DNA of 64,000 nt from Gigaspora rosea (GCA_003550325.1 QKWP01001145.1:75793-139792); one strand, 5' to 3'. Positions 21,412 to 33,634 are shown, numbered from the stretch's first letter. Notes: generated by a model from the letters alone, not told the origin. Made by a program: numbers and translations.

Positions 21412-22726
21412 CAGTCTGACTACTATCTGACTCTCTATAATCACAGTCTATAAAGTCACACCTATATATAAGCAACCAATATTGTACAACAGACTTAAAT
21501 ATAGTAAAAAACCTCAATATAGCCAAAATCACTTATAATCACTATTACCAAAAAATTTTGATTTTTTTATTAATTTTATTAATAATATACCTCTATAATC
21601 ACCGATTTTTTAAATTATATAATTTATTAGAGAAAGGAGGGTCACCACTTTATCATGTTCTATATATATATAGTAAAATAGCTAAGTATTTATTATAATT
21701 AAAATTTATAGAAAGTTGCTACATAGTAAAGTCTAAATTTTACTATACAAATCGATAAATATCAATTATGGGTAGAGTGAACATAGATCATTTTTCATAT
21801 GATCTACGTGGTATATTAGAATTTTATATAGCAAATAAAAAAATACTTCTGATAAATTTTTTTAAGATCTTGACCAATTTTTATAAAATTTATATAATAG
21901 ATAGTTTTAAATAGTTTGTTTATAATAATAAAGTTGCACAATATCCATTGCTTTAAAAAAAATCAACTTTATATATAATTAAATTTTTGTAGGACGCTAT
22001 ATGATTTTTGTAGATTGTACAAAGAATTGATTGGTCAGATCATATGATGTTTATATGTAAATCATATAAATTGGTTACACAAAGTTGATCTACAATCGAT
22101 TTAATATGAAATTGGAAATTTGTACACCCTATCTTAAGTAAACTTGTTTGGAATATCAAAATACATTTACCCTAATTTTTACGTTCATCGAATATTTGTT
22201 TTAAAAAAATTTTAATTTTTTGTTGAACGTAAAATCAAAAGTGAAATAATAAAAAGTTCTTTAATATTGATGAAAATTTTAGAATAAGTGTATTTGGATC
22301 TTTTGAACAAGTTTACTTAAGCGACTTTAATCAATTCACATAGTAAATTTTAGACTTTACTATGTAGCAACTGTAATCGATCGTAGGGTCAAAGATATTT
22401 TTGAGTTTTTTAATATTATAAAAGATAAAATTTGATTGGTAAAGAGTCATATCTAATTACATAATTTACTGCACTTCCCTTAGTATTATTAATTTAAGTG
22501 CTTATTAGTAAAAAATAATAAAATAATATTTGTGTTATGGTATATTTTGGTTAATAAATATTCTATTTAATGATTTGTAATATTTTTTTATTATAAATTT
22601 TTATAATCACTTTATAAAAATTTTAATATAACTGTGACTATATAGAGGTTTAAAGTTATAATCACATTTAAATATAATTACCATATTGATGTGTAACCAA
22701 CTTGGTGATTATAGAGGATGTGTCTG
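21412..22726. mobile_element. Tc1/mariner-like nonautonomous element
   Basis: The left end is TA then CAGTCTGACTACTATCTGAC, followed by TCTCTATAATCAC. The right end, reversed, is TA then CAGACACATCCTCTATAATC. A TA dinucleotide flanks both sides (21410-21411 and 22727-22728). The CAGT start and the CTCTATAATCAC block resemble fungal Tc1/mariner ends. No transposase is visible, and the interior contains a second inverted-repeat unit (21714-22372). Part of it is similar to 47584-48450. Confidence 0.6.
21714..22372. repeat. Nested inverted-repeat unit
   Basis: The ends are AGTTGCTACATAGTAAAGTC and its inverse GACTTTACTATGTAGCAACT, about 30 bases of TIR. Further in, GGGTAGAGTGAACATAGATC (21770) begins a segment with a close relative at 47585. 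CTTAAGTAAACTTGTTTGGA (about 22134) is answered by its inverse near 22305-22322. Several layers of dyad symmetry, no coding. Confidence 0.65.
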
Positions 22727-22747
22727 TATAAATATTAGCTAATCATA

Positions 22748-23090
22748 AATTTAAATAGTAATATATTATCTAAAAAATATTATATTATTGGTAGAGTATT
22801 GGTAGGCTGATATATTACTTATATAACAAACCAAATTAAATTATCTTATTTAAAACAGTAATATATTGTTTAAAAATATTATATTATTAGTAGGCCAATA
22901 TATTACTTATAAAACAAACCAACTTATATTATCTGTTTATTAAAACAGTAATATATCATCTAAAATAATTATATTATTAGTAGGCTGATATATTACTTAT
23001 ATAACAAACCAACTTATTTTTATCAGTTTAAATAGCCATATATTATTTAAAATTTTTATATTATCAGTAGCCCAATATATTACTTATATA
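22748..23090. repeat. Tandem repeat, about 3.5 units of 86-102 bp
   Basis: Each unit has AGTAATATATTRTYTAAA, then ATTATATTATTAGTAGG, then GATATATTACTTATATAACA and AACCAACTTAT. Units start near 22754, 22856, 22947 and 23033. AT-rich and noncoding. Confidence 0.75.
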
Positions 23091-23107
23091 TAAAAGTGAC
23101 TATATTA

Positions 23108-23375
23108 GCACTGGTCGAAATTAAAACATTCAGTAATAAATCAGCAATAATTCTGTAACAATTCAGTAAACATTCAGCAACCATTCAGGTACTGATTCCT
23201 GCCACTCAGCTACCACTCAGTAGAAAATTAGTAATATATTACTGAATTTTTACTGAATGGTAGCTGAGTAGCAACTGAGTAGCAGGAATCGGTACCTGAA
23301 TGGTTGCTAAATGTTTACTGAATTGTTACTGAATTATTGCTGATTTATTACTGAATGGTTTAATTTTGACCAGTG
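23108..23375. mobile_element. 268-bp foldback MITE flanked by TA
   Basis: TA at 23106-23107 and 23376-23377. The ends are GCACTGGTCGAAATTAAAAC and, reversed, CACTGGTCAAAATTAAACC. The arms are made of repeated ATTCAGTAA-, ATTCAGCAA- and ACTCAG-like words and pair along most of the length. This fits a Tc1/mariner-type MITE. Noncoding. Confidence 0.75.
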
Positions 23376-23624
23376 TAGGGACATCCCATCCATAAATAAT
23401 GGTATACAAGAGGAGGTGTCAGGCGAAATTAGTGTTCAGATCTAGATAATCTGTTTATCCAAAGATAATTATCTGTTGAAAGAAAACATTATCTGTTATC
23501 TATATCTGTTCATAATTCCATTATCTGGATAACTATCTAAATTATCTGCTAATTATTAGACATATATTTTGTACTAGGTAAACCTATAATATAAATTTTG
23601 TGTATCACAGAATTGTGTCATACA

Positions 23625-24407
23625 TAGAGATTAAGCCCGGATAAGGCTTACCCGGGTAACCCGCATAAGCATTCCTTAACCGGGTTATGGTTATGCTACC
23701 CGGGTAACCCGAATAGAAAATAAATATACATCACGTGAGAATAATGAAACAATATTATTGGACGAATTTCCTAATATACCGCTAAGCTTAGCCATATTAA
23801 TTTATGTCAAAATCATATTTGGCAATGATAATGCTACGAATTAAAATATTTGACTAATTTAGACAGGTCTTAGATCTTTTATTTTAGATTATGCATTTAA
23901 ATGTAGTGTTCCGGCCTGGGTCGGAAATTTTCTAACCCGGGTCATCCCTAAAAAAAAAAAAAAAAAAAAAAAAACTTTCCCTTTATTTTTCTCTCTCTCT
24001 CTTTCTCTCTTCTTCTCTTTCTCTCTTTTTCTCTCTCCCTCTCATGACCCGGGCTAAATGTCTAACCCGTCGGGTCACTATTATCTGACCCGGGTCAGAA
24101 CACTAATCTTAACTTTTAAGTATAGACTATATTTTCAAACATGTATTTAACATTTTATAAATAAAATGCATTTGAATTTATTAACGTTAAACGAATTTGA
24201 ATCTGCGAATTAATGTTTTAAACCAATTTTGGTTTAAAGATTATCTATAATCATGTGAAACGTCTATTCTTATATAATCATAACAGGGTTAACCGGGTTA
24301 ACCGGGTCAGCCGGATTATTTGAGATTAACCGGGTAGTTACCCGAGTAAGAGTTTAATAAGCGGACGGGTTACCCGGAATTAAATTTTAAACTGGGCCTA
24401 ATCTCTA
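23625..24407. mobile_element. hAT-type nonautonomous element with 8-bp TSD
   Basis: The TIR TAGAGATTA is followed by AGCCCGG on the left and GGCCCAG on the right. The flanking octamer GTCATACA is exact on both sides (23617-23624 and 24408-24415). The interior carries subterminal CCCGGGTAACCCG- and AACCGGGTTA-type palindromes at both ends. Another small element (23903-24105) is inserted inside. No transposase. Confidence 0.8.
23903..24105. mobile_element. Small TAGTGTTC element, copy 1
   Basis: The left end is TAGTGTTCCGGCCTGGGTC. The right end, reversed, is TAGTGTTCTGACCCGGGTCA. It holds a run of about 25 A followed by a CT-rich stretch (23950-24045). It is nested in the hAT-type element. 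The same TIR type bounds 45594-46171, where an 8-bp TSD is clear. Here I see none. Confidence 0.6.
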
Positions 24408-24714
24408 GTCATACATTTTAACTATTAAATTAATACTTGCGAAATTATAGATAGGCTAGTTTTAATTCATGCAAGATAATCCATATGGAGCAACCCAGGA
24501 TTGCTCCAAATATATGAAGCAACCTGGGTTTTAAGTAATAACTTTGCTCCAGGTATTATATATTTCTTGAGATTCAACACATTTTATCTTTAAACTGGAA
24601 TATAACCTGAGTTGTTCCAGAATTTTGCTCCAATAACAACTTTAATGGTACATAGTATACCCGTGATAAATGTTAATACAAATTTATATATTCCATATTT
24701 AGTATGACATCAGA
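24408..24714. other. Short gene-free stretch
   Basis: No coding sequence. Contains several GGAGCAACC/TTGCTCCA words around 24485-24635, arranged as loose inverted copies. Nothing else recognised. Confidence 0.35.
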
Positions 24715-25472
24715 AAAATAAATAAGGCGCAGATCTGCACAAATCTATGACCCTAGAAAATTTTAACAAATTTTGCAATAACTTGTGATCCAGTGGTTCA
24801 AATTTAACGATTTTGGCCATCCGATTTGTCTCTATGAGACGGATCGAATACTGATTGAATGGTACCAAATCATTGAATTCCAATCACTAGAACACAAGAA
24901 AATCCCATTTATGTAAATTTTATAAACGTTGAACAATTTTGCCAACCAGTGGTCCAAATTTATGATTTTGGTATCATTTGATTCCTCTTGATAAGACGGT
25001 TCGAATGGTACCAAAAATGTCAAAATTGGATCACTGGTTAACAAGTTATTCGTGAAAAACGATTTGCAGCGCAGTTCTGCGCAGAAATTTAAATTTCTTT
25101 TTTAAATTTCTGCGCAGAACTGTGCTGCAAATCATTTTTTTACAGATAACTTGTTAACCAGTAATCCAATTTTTATATTTTTGGTACCATTCGAACTGTC
25201 TCATCGAGAGAAATCAAATGGTACCAAAATCATTAAATTTGGACCACTAGTTAACAAGATCATTCAATGTTTATAAAATTTACATAAATGGGATTTTCTT
25301 GTGTTCTAGTGATGAAATTCAATGATTTTGGTACCATTCGATCTGTCTCATCGAGACAAATCGAATGGTACCAAAATTATTAAATTTGGATCACTGGATC
25401 ACAAGTTATAGCAAAATTTGTTAAAATTTTCCAGGGTCGCAGATTTGTGCAAATCTGTGCCTTATTTATTTT
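24715..25472. mobile_element. 758-bp foldback element with GGTACC modules
   Basis: The outer ends are AAAATAAATAAGGCGCAGAT and its inverse. The two arms of about 370 bases mirror each other around AAATTTAAATTTC (about 25090-25105). Within each arm are two copies of a smaller self-complementary module: GATCCAGTGG, then GGTACCATTCGA, then GTCTCATCGAGAC, then the reverse. The same module occurs at 48545-48870. Noncoding. Confidence 0.75.
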
Positions 25473-25479
25473 CCCGATG

Positions 25480-27580
25480 GAAGCTTCATCCAGAAACGGA
25501 GTGATATTGAAGATTTCATGTAGTGTATAAATATACTGCAATTTAAATAGTTTTCGTATACAAAATCTTGTATCTTATTAGATAAATGCATATGTCGAAG
25601 CAAGAATGTAAATACATATAGAAACTTTTGCATATTATATCTTCACATCCAATATAACACCTGCTCCTGTATTTAGTGTCACATAAAATTGTTAATCTAA
25701 CTTTTACTGATTCTGTAATTTATTTCTCATAGTCGTCGTTTAATTGCTAATGGTAATTGCTGTTATTCTGATTTTGACATTATCCATAACAAGATATAAC
25801 ACCAAAATGATCGCATTTACTCTACTAAATTTAGCAGCATCAATAACATAGTATGCTAATATATATTAAATATTCACGAACACATACCTTTAAAAGGTTA
25901 AATTCATATAACACAATGCTTCCAAGCAAGCAATTAAACATTTACAGTTCGTACATCGTACGTATAAATATTCTGACAGCCTGTAATTTGAAAATAGCGA
26001 CGATTAAAAAAAGTATACAACATTTTCTCATTATATGAACAAAATAATTGGTAAAAATATACAGGACACTTTTGACTGACGATAATTTTATAAAAATAAA
26101 AAAAATATATAATTTTATATAAATAAATAAATATATATACGAGATTCAAAATATTTAATTATTATCGAAAATTACCTGGCATGAACCATGTGTATGGAAT
26201 AGTTATAATATCATTGAAATGGTTTGGACATACATTTATTTGATAAATTAAAAAAATGCATATATAAGATAATAACTATTAATAAATGAATATTTTAATG
26301 CTTGATCAATTTCACTATTTAACATTTTACCATATATATTGTTGTGGATGATCATGAAATTGGATCGTCATGAAATCAACGTAATCTCCATATCCTAAAA
26401 TTTCCAAAAATCATGTAAACAATCAATCTAATTGATCTACACTACGTAATCAATCGAAAGCTATAACTGGTCAGTATACCTATATACTGCATAAATCGCA
26501 TTTATTTTCGATTCCTTTTTTACATTTCTTGTTAAGGTTTATTGGTTGACATGAATAGTTTTTTCTATAAATTTTCATACAAACTAAGCACATCAGTTAA
26601 GCATTCGAAGGAAAATTTAAAATCGTTGACATTATTGTATGACAATCGTAAAATGATCATTATGATACAAAATAGCTTTTATTAATTTTATTATACCAAA
26701 TCAATAACTTATCGAAGAATAATTCAGCAAATTTTTTAGGTGTCCCAGAATTTATGAAAACAGCAATTATTTTGAACTCAATTGATTGGTGCGAGCCACA
26801 ATTAATCAATTAATTGCAAATTTGAACATTAATTATATTTATTTCGATCCATTAAAGAATTTTTTTTAGCGTTAGGTTACAATTACATTAAAATATATAT
26901 GTACTGTATGTAGAACATTTAAATACGCAAAATTTAATTGATCACAATTATTTTCATGTAACAATTATGATTAACAGTAAAAATTTAATTGCCAAATAGC
27001 TTAATAAACCAAATTTTATTAATTATTCAAAATCATTAACATAAATATTTAACTTAATTTTCTGCTTGGTTATTGTTATGAATATGGACTTAAAGTAATT
27101 GAAGTTAAATAGTACTAAGTTTAGCATATTTACGGTAATTCGATACGAGAAATATAATAGAAATCTTGGCATTGTTATTTGGAATCAAAATTTAAATTTG
27201 AACAAATTCTCTGGTTATTGTATCAAAACAGAATTAAAATTTCTATTTAGTATAATAGATAAAAATAATTTTAAATATTAGATTTACAAGTAAGTAAAAA
27301 CTTCATTAGTCTAAGTATTTATTCAGACATAAAATATTTAATAATTTTATTTGTTCGTGTTAATTTAACTGGTAAGCATTAAAATTATTTGTATTAAATT
27401 TAAAAGGTCCAGAATTCTAGCTATAAAATAACATTTATAATAATTCAGAAACAACTTTTCATTAACTACTAGATGACCAATTATAATTAGGTTATGCAAT
27501 TTCATGTGATTAATTACACGATATATTAATGACGGTACAAACATATAATATATGTTGATATATCTTTTCATTTAATATTC
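25480..27580. other. 2.1 kb with no recognised feature
   Basis: Very AT-rich DNA. ORFs are short and without family resemblance. No inverted repeats of note were seen. The short frames at 25853-26038 and 27099-27281 look like chance openings. Confidence 0.4.
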
Positions 27581-29995
27581 ATGAAGGGAAAGGAAATAAG
27601 TACATACCCTGAAGATTCACACATTGTTTTTAAAAGCATACATAGATCATGGGACTATATAATTATAAATAAGAGAGTTTATCCTCCTTTACATAAACTT
27701 GTATATACTAAGAAACCTGAACAGTATCCTATTCCTGATCAGTATATTGTTCGCACAACATATGAAAAAAAGAAACATATTGTATAATGTTCTATCCAGT
27801 ATATTAATGTCAAACCATATTTTGCAATACAGTTTGACAAATATATCGTTCATTCAAAAAAATCTCCATTGAAGGCTGCAACCAAATACTGCAAGGTAAA
27901 TATAATTAATTTTAAAAATTAATTAGTATATTAAGTGATACTGTATTAAAAAATCAGTATTTTTAAGAGTCTTAAAAATTTAAAAGATAAAGGAACTTTG
28001 TCAAGTAAAAATTCAAGAAATAAACACAAATATAACTGGCAAAAATAAGAATAAAAAATAGATCATCGAATGTCAGGTGTACAATTATTTGGGTAACAAA
28101 TAAATACTGTTTGTATAGTTAGAAAAACATTACCATCAAATATCTATTTTAAAGTTCAGCCCTTTAATGATCTTAGCAATTCTACTCAACGACGTCATAT
28201 GCTAACAATGGCCAAATGTGTATTTGATCAAGTTGAAACATATAAAGAAAATTTATTTAATAAGAATGACAAAGTAGAAATTAAGCAAGCACAGTTTACT
28301 ATAAATAATATGCCATTTGAAATTCAATATGGAAAAGTTAATCAAAACGATATAGAAGATTTAAACTTGGCAGTTCTAAAATCATTAGATAAAGGCAAGA
28401 TATCTCGTGAAGCTTTTCGATCATTAATACGTATTAATCAAGATTTGCCAAGAAAGGGTGCAATTTCAAATACACGTCAAAAACTTAATGAACAAATGAA
28501 AGCTTTAGTTCCTTTATTACTTATAAATGTAGAAAAACCTATTAATTTTGAATTAACTGAAGATCATGCACATATTACTGACCCTGATATAGTTAATAAT
28601 GTGGTTGAATCTGCTGGAAAAGGTGAAAAGCGTTCTTTAATTGATATATTAAATTTTATTGTACCTGAATCTGTAAAAAAAGGATTTTTAATTTCGAATA
28701 ATACTACTATTAAACTTCGTATATCTGGAGATAGCAGAAATATAGAACAAAAAGTTCAACATGTTATGGTAATAGTTGTATTACTTAATGATATTGAGAG
28801 ATTACATAAGCCTGAAGGATATTATACACTTGCTCTTACTCTGGGTCCGAAAATTATCAATCTCTTCAAAATGCACTTGGATCATTAATTGTTGATTTAA
28901 AAAATTTAAAAGAATCTAGATTTTACCAACTTAATGGCCAGCATTGGAATGTGAACTTTTTTTTAGTGCAGATTGGAAGTTTTTGGTTACCTGTTTAGGA
29001 TTTAATTCAGCAAATACAAATTATTTTTGCCCGTGGTGTACATGTACTAAACAGCAAAATGGAATTCTTGATCAAAATAATAAACTAGTCGGTAACTGCA
29101 CAATTACCGAAAATATAGAACAAATTAAAAAAATTTTTTTAAAGGACATCTATATATACTACTATTTTATATGATTGATATTAAAAATTGGGTGTGTGAT
29201 GAGCTTCATGTAATGCTTCGCATTACTGATCGACTTTTTGAACTCTTTTTATCCGATTTACAACGAAATAGAAATTTAGATAATAAAGTTCAGCAAGAAA
29301 TATTAGTAGAAATGAAACGAATTAATGTATCATTTCAATTTTGGATAGATAAAAATATAAAAAATTATGTAATACGTCTTTATTGGGCCCAGACAAACTT
29401 ATAATTTTACATAATTTTAATTTTAAAAATATTAGTACTCAATATTTACTAGCAGTTAGACAAAATCAACTTAGAAGACTTTGGGATGGGTTTGCTGAAT
29501 TATATGATAATTTACATTAGAAAGAAATAAGTGGTAGTAGTTTTAAAAAAAAAAGCAATTGAATTGTTAGAATATTTTTTAACTCCATCTCAAGAACGTC
29601 CAAATAAAAATTTTGTACAAGGGTTATATCGAGCAACAGATTGTACTCCATATATGCATGTATTGGTTTATCACATTCCTGAGTTTATTGAGATTCATAG
29701 AGATTTAGGAATGATGGCTTTTTCATATTCAACTTTAGAAAAAAAACCATATTACAGTGTGTCAATATTTTCAAAATACATTAAAAGATGGTGGACATGA
29801 TCAGTCTAGAAAATTGCAATTATAGAAATATTAGAACATGAAAATCAGCAATTATTTTATTGGCAAGCAAATATTCCTAGTTATATAACCGGGTTAGGGT
29901 GTCCNATATTAGAACATGAAAATCAGCAATTATTTTATTGGCAAGCAAATATTCCTAGTTATATTAAAAAAGCTACACAATACCGATTAGAATAA
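27581..29995 (+). pseudogene. Decayed transposon-like gene of an unclassified family
   Basis: Starts at 27581 (MKGKEISTYPEDSHIVFK) and passes an in-frame stop at 27785, continuing CSIQYINVKPYFAIQF. After a probable intron ending at 28118 it runs VRKTLPSNIYFKVQPF to HLDH (28888), with FTINNMPFEIQYGKVN and LRISGDSRNIEQKVQHVMV. Frameshifts lead to ENYQSLQNALGSLIVDLK, then FFSADWKFLVTCLGFNSANT followed by CPWCTCTKQQ, then VCDELHVMLRITDRLFELF, then HVLVYHIPEFIEIHRDLGMM. It ends at 29995 (NIPSYIKKATQYRLE). The conserved Asp residues in SGDSRN, SADWKF and DELHVML and the Cys motif suggest a DDE-type nuclease of a DNA transposon. That is inference. Proteins of this layout are, as I recall, common in these fungi and in some animals, usually unnamed. 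Confidence 0.55.
29828..29964. repeat. 60-bp direct duplication around an ambiguous base
   Basis: ATATTAGAACATGAAAATCA and the following 40 bases occur twice (29828-29887 and 29906-29964). They are separated by 18 bases (AACCGGGTTAGGGTGTCC) and an N at 29905. The N marks a gap. The duplication may be an assembly overlap rather than biology. Confidence 0.8.
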
Positions 29996-30531
29996 CTTTA
30001 ATTTGTTGAAATTGGCATGTTAATAGAATTAGGGTTAAAAACGATTTAGTATTAAATGTTTAAAATAGAATTAGTAAGTATTATTAATTAAATTGAAACT
30101 GAAAATGATAATATATTATTTACTAATTCATTAAAGTTTTCTAAAATAGACTATTGGAGTTAAAGAATACGTACGTATGTGAAAATGAACTAAAAATGGG
30201 GGTTATGATGAACTAAAGTTCATTAATATGCAAAAATATTGAAATAGTTTAAATATAATGTATTTACTAAGTAGAAAACGCTAATGTAATTAGAGTTAAA
30301 AAAGTATAAAGCATTGGTTACCTGCTTTATATTAATAAAAATTTGATGATAGCAATAGCAGTTTTGATTATTTAATTCAAGACGCACCCTAACATATGTA
30401 CGTATGTGCATACATACCTTACTGTAATAGCCTATATTTAAGCCACATTTATACTCGCACAATTTCATATATGTCTTAGTTTAATTGGTAAGTATAAAGA
30501 TTAGTCGTTAAGGTAGCAAAAAGGTGTAACC
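29996..30531. other. Gene-free stretch
   Basis: AT-rich, no coding or repeat signal beyond small words such as TACGTACGTATGTG-like runs (30168-30420). Confidence 0.35.
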
Positions 30532-30949
30532 TAGAGTGTCCAGAATTATGCGATGCGAAATTATGCTTCGCAAGATATTCCGAAGATTTTGCATAATTGA
30601 CATAAGAAATCGCATAGTTTGCATCTATAGCATAATTTGACCTCGTTCTAGGGTATCCAGGATTATACGATGCGAAATTATGCACATAATTAACCATTTT
30701 TTCGTATCGCATATGCTTCGCATAATTGAACAAAAAAAAGCATTTAGATCATGTGGCTAAAATATGATTGGTAGATCTAAATTGATCTAGCCGACATAGT
30801 GATAAAATTTGATACGAATAACAAAAATTTTCTCAATACTAATTTTTCTAATAAAGATTAAATCGCATAATTTTAAATTTATTTCGCATTCGACACATAA
30901 TTGGGCCATTTCGCCCGCATAATTTACCTAAACGCATCGGGACACCCTA
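30532..30949. mobile_element. TIR element with internal repeat of its own end
   Basis: The left end is TAGAGTGTCCAGAATTATGC. The right end, reversed, is TAGGGTGTCCCGATGCG. The left 40 bases recur in direct order at about 30650-30690 (TAGGGTATCCAGGATTATAC), suggesting one copy inside another. GTGTAA is found two bases outside each end, too short to call a secure TSD. It contains many GCATAATT/GCGAAATTATGC words. Noncoding. Confidence 0.55.
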
Positions 30950-30955
30950 TCGTGT

Positions 30956-31898
30956 AATCTTTAAAAATCAGAAAATCAGGTGATTTTAGGTTTTACAAAT
31001 ATAAATACAATTCCGATCATTAATTGATCTATTAATTTAATTGATATAAAAAATAAGCTATTGAGATTCGCGCCTATTTTATTGTATTATTAACCCGTTG
31101 GGTGAGTATAAAGGTTATCTATTAATCTGTATATTTAAATATTGTGAACTAGCTAATTTGCTAATATCTACTTTTTCTATATCTTTTGCATTATTCAATT
31201 ATAGAAATAAACGCTTAAACGTACGCTTATTATATTCATAATATTCGCTATGCTTTTTAAAAAACCAAATTAAAAAATTTTTTTATACAACCTACAACCA
31301 GTTTCTGAAGCTTCAGGTGGATTTAAATTTTTTGTTGCAACGAAATCAACTTATGGAATTGTTGGTAAGTTGTTTTACGGCAAAAGAAGTAAACTTTTTT
31401 CGTTAATAATACAGTATTTAAATTTTTGTTTATAGGTATTCTGTAATTGCTATTTCGCATATAGATAATTAGCAAATATTTTTGAAAAGAATTATAAGCT
31501 TCATTGTCCATTAAGTATGGAGCGAAACGAAAAATAGAATAGCAGTATTTAGTATAGGTTTATTTAAGGTTAAAAGATATAGGTCATATTTATTGTATTC
31601 ATTAAGGTATTAATTATTTATTTAAAAGCTTTGAGCATTAAAAAAAAAGTGTTTATTTTTTAGACTGGTTAGAAATTTATTATTTGATATGCAACAAATA
31701 TAAAAGCAAGATCTTTATCAATAATAAAAAAGATGGTTTGTATTTTGCGGATTTGCTCATCAAAATGATAATTCACTTGGTTAATTTATACAATATTCGG
31801 CTAGAAAATTTTATTAATATATAGTAAAAAAAAAAAATTATAAATAATAGTATATATATAAATGTTATTTTTTATAAAAATATTTTGATGAATAAAAT
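30956..31898. other. Gene-free stretch
   Basis: No supported feature. The AT content is very high, and a 62-codon minus frame (31511-31323) has no recognisable features. Confidence 0.35.
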
Positions 31899-32431
31899 CT
31901 AATTTTTTATTGCGTTATCAGTCAAAAACCTAAATTTTACATTTCCGGCATAACAATTGTGACCTGATGCATCATGAAATCCTTTCATAGCCCATTCAAT
32001 ATATAATTCAGTTCGCAAGTTATAATTTGTTTCATCTACTAATTTAACCCAACTAAGTAGACCATCACCATAATCTCGTTCTTCCCACATAGCATCATTA
32101 AAGATATTTGTTAATATATCATATGAATTGTCACCACTAAAACAACGTTGATAAAAATTACTGCATAGAGAATATCATGTAAGATATTTACCAAATATTC
32201 CTACAAAGGCATTCTCACTGCAATGTAAAGAAAATACTTGATTTCCAACAGTGCGATGACACTTTTTTAGACACTTCTGAAGTTAGGTAGCGGCAATATA
32301 TGTGAAGGTAGTATATTATGATCCTTACATTTTATTGTTTTATGACATTTAAGACCACATTGAGTTTTGTAAGATCGTGAACGTGTGCAAAGAGAACAAG
32401 TAAATCTTGAAGTACTAATAGAATTAGACAT
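31899..32431 (-). pseudogene. C2H2 zinc-finger protein remnant
   Basis: Reading from 32431, the start is MSNSISTSRFTCSLCTRSRS, then a C2H2-like finger (CSLC ... CGLKCHKTIKCKDH), then a stop. After frame changes, the last 63 codons (32090-31899) read MWEERDYGDGLLSWVK to GFHDASGHNCYAGNVKFRFL. The single N-terminal finger followed by a downstream domain ending in a Tyr/Cys/Ala-Gly motif resembles short proteins that I recall as repeated in Rhizophagus genomes. The function is unknown. At least one stop and one frameshift make it non-functional as read. Confidence 0.5.
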
Positions 32432-33298
32432 AACTAAATATTTTAAATAGTTAATATGTAAATAAAACTTATATAACAGTAAATTCTAGTATACTATGTA
32501 CCTATTGGTCAAAAAAGATGATGAGTTGAGGCCTTGAACGATGGGTTTTAATGCGTTTACATATATTTTTTATAGTAAATAAATATTTTTGAAATGCTAT
32601 TTAAATGATTTTCATACTCACATGATATTAAAATAGGATGTGATTTAAAAACAAACTAATAAATTTTGGGTACTATAGTATAATTTTAGTGACCCTAAGA
32701 ACCAAACAGGCCAATATGTATGGATGCCCACTAATTAGTAATATATCTTCTTAATTACAAGTACCAAATTACTATAAAATTAGTCAATATATAAAAATCA
32801 TATTAAAATATCATTTATATATATATTATATTTGTCAAATATTACTTTAATAAAATTAATATGTCACCCTAAAATCATCTTAAAAAATTAAACATGCAAT
32901 CTCATAATTTACTATATCGGTATAATATTATATAAAAAGAAGATAGAATTTTAATTAAATAACCAATATAATATCTTCTCTTAATCAATAATTATTTTCA
33001 AACTATTAGCCAAAATTGCTTTTAATAATAATATTTATTTTTTTTTTTACTCTTAGGCAGTCTTGCAGACAATCTTTATTAAAATATTTGTAAATTTCAG
33101 GAATTACAAATTTGGTTTCTAATTTACTGAACCCCACATCATACTGATCCTTTGATTTCAAGAATACAATATGTGACCTGCCGCACTAGTGTTGTAGCAA
33201 AATGCCAAAACAAACTAGGAGTTTGAAGTCAAACTCAAGAGCATTGTCAAATAGCCTAATTTTTAAAACCTTCTTCTCCAAGCTTCTCGAAAAAGGAG
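32432..33298. other. Gene-free stretch
   Basis: No coding signal and no inverted repeat recognised. AT-rich with scattered homopolymers. Confidence 0.35.
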
Positions 33299-33300
33299 TA

Positions 33301-33483
33301 CAGTCTAACCCGCTATAGTTACACTGTCTAACAGAAACTTGACGTGACTATTGCGAGAGAAACATAATAATAGTAATATCATGTGATTATAACAAGAGTT
33401 AATTTTATATTGCTGCAAATGATTTGTATATAAGTTTCAAGAAAATGTGACTATTTCGGATGTGACTATTGCGGGTTAGATTG
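33301..33483. mobile_element. 183-bp Tc1/mariner-type MITE
   Basis: TA at 33299-33300 and 33484-33485. The left end is CAGTCTAACCCGCTATAGTT. The right end, reversed, is CAATCTAACCCGCAATAGTC. The interior repeats GTGACTATT-type words. The end sequence is related to that of the element at 21412-22726. Noncoding. Confidence 0.78.
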
Positions 33484-33634
33484 TACTAGTAAAAAAAAAC
33501 AGATATATAGAAAAAAAGGAGTAAGTAAATGGAGGATAACCTAAACTACCTAGATGAATACCAAAATAGACAAATAAAAAGAAGAAAAAGAATGAAGAAA
33601 AAGGCAAACATTAGACTATAAGACAGCACTAATT

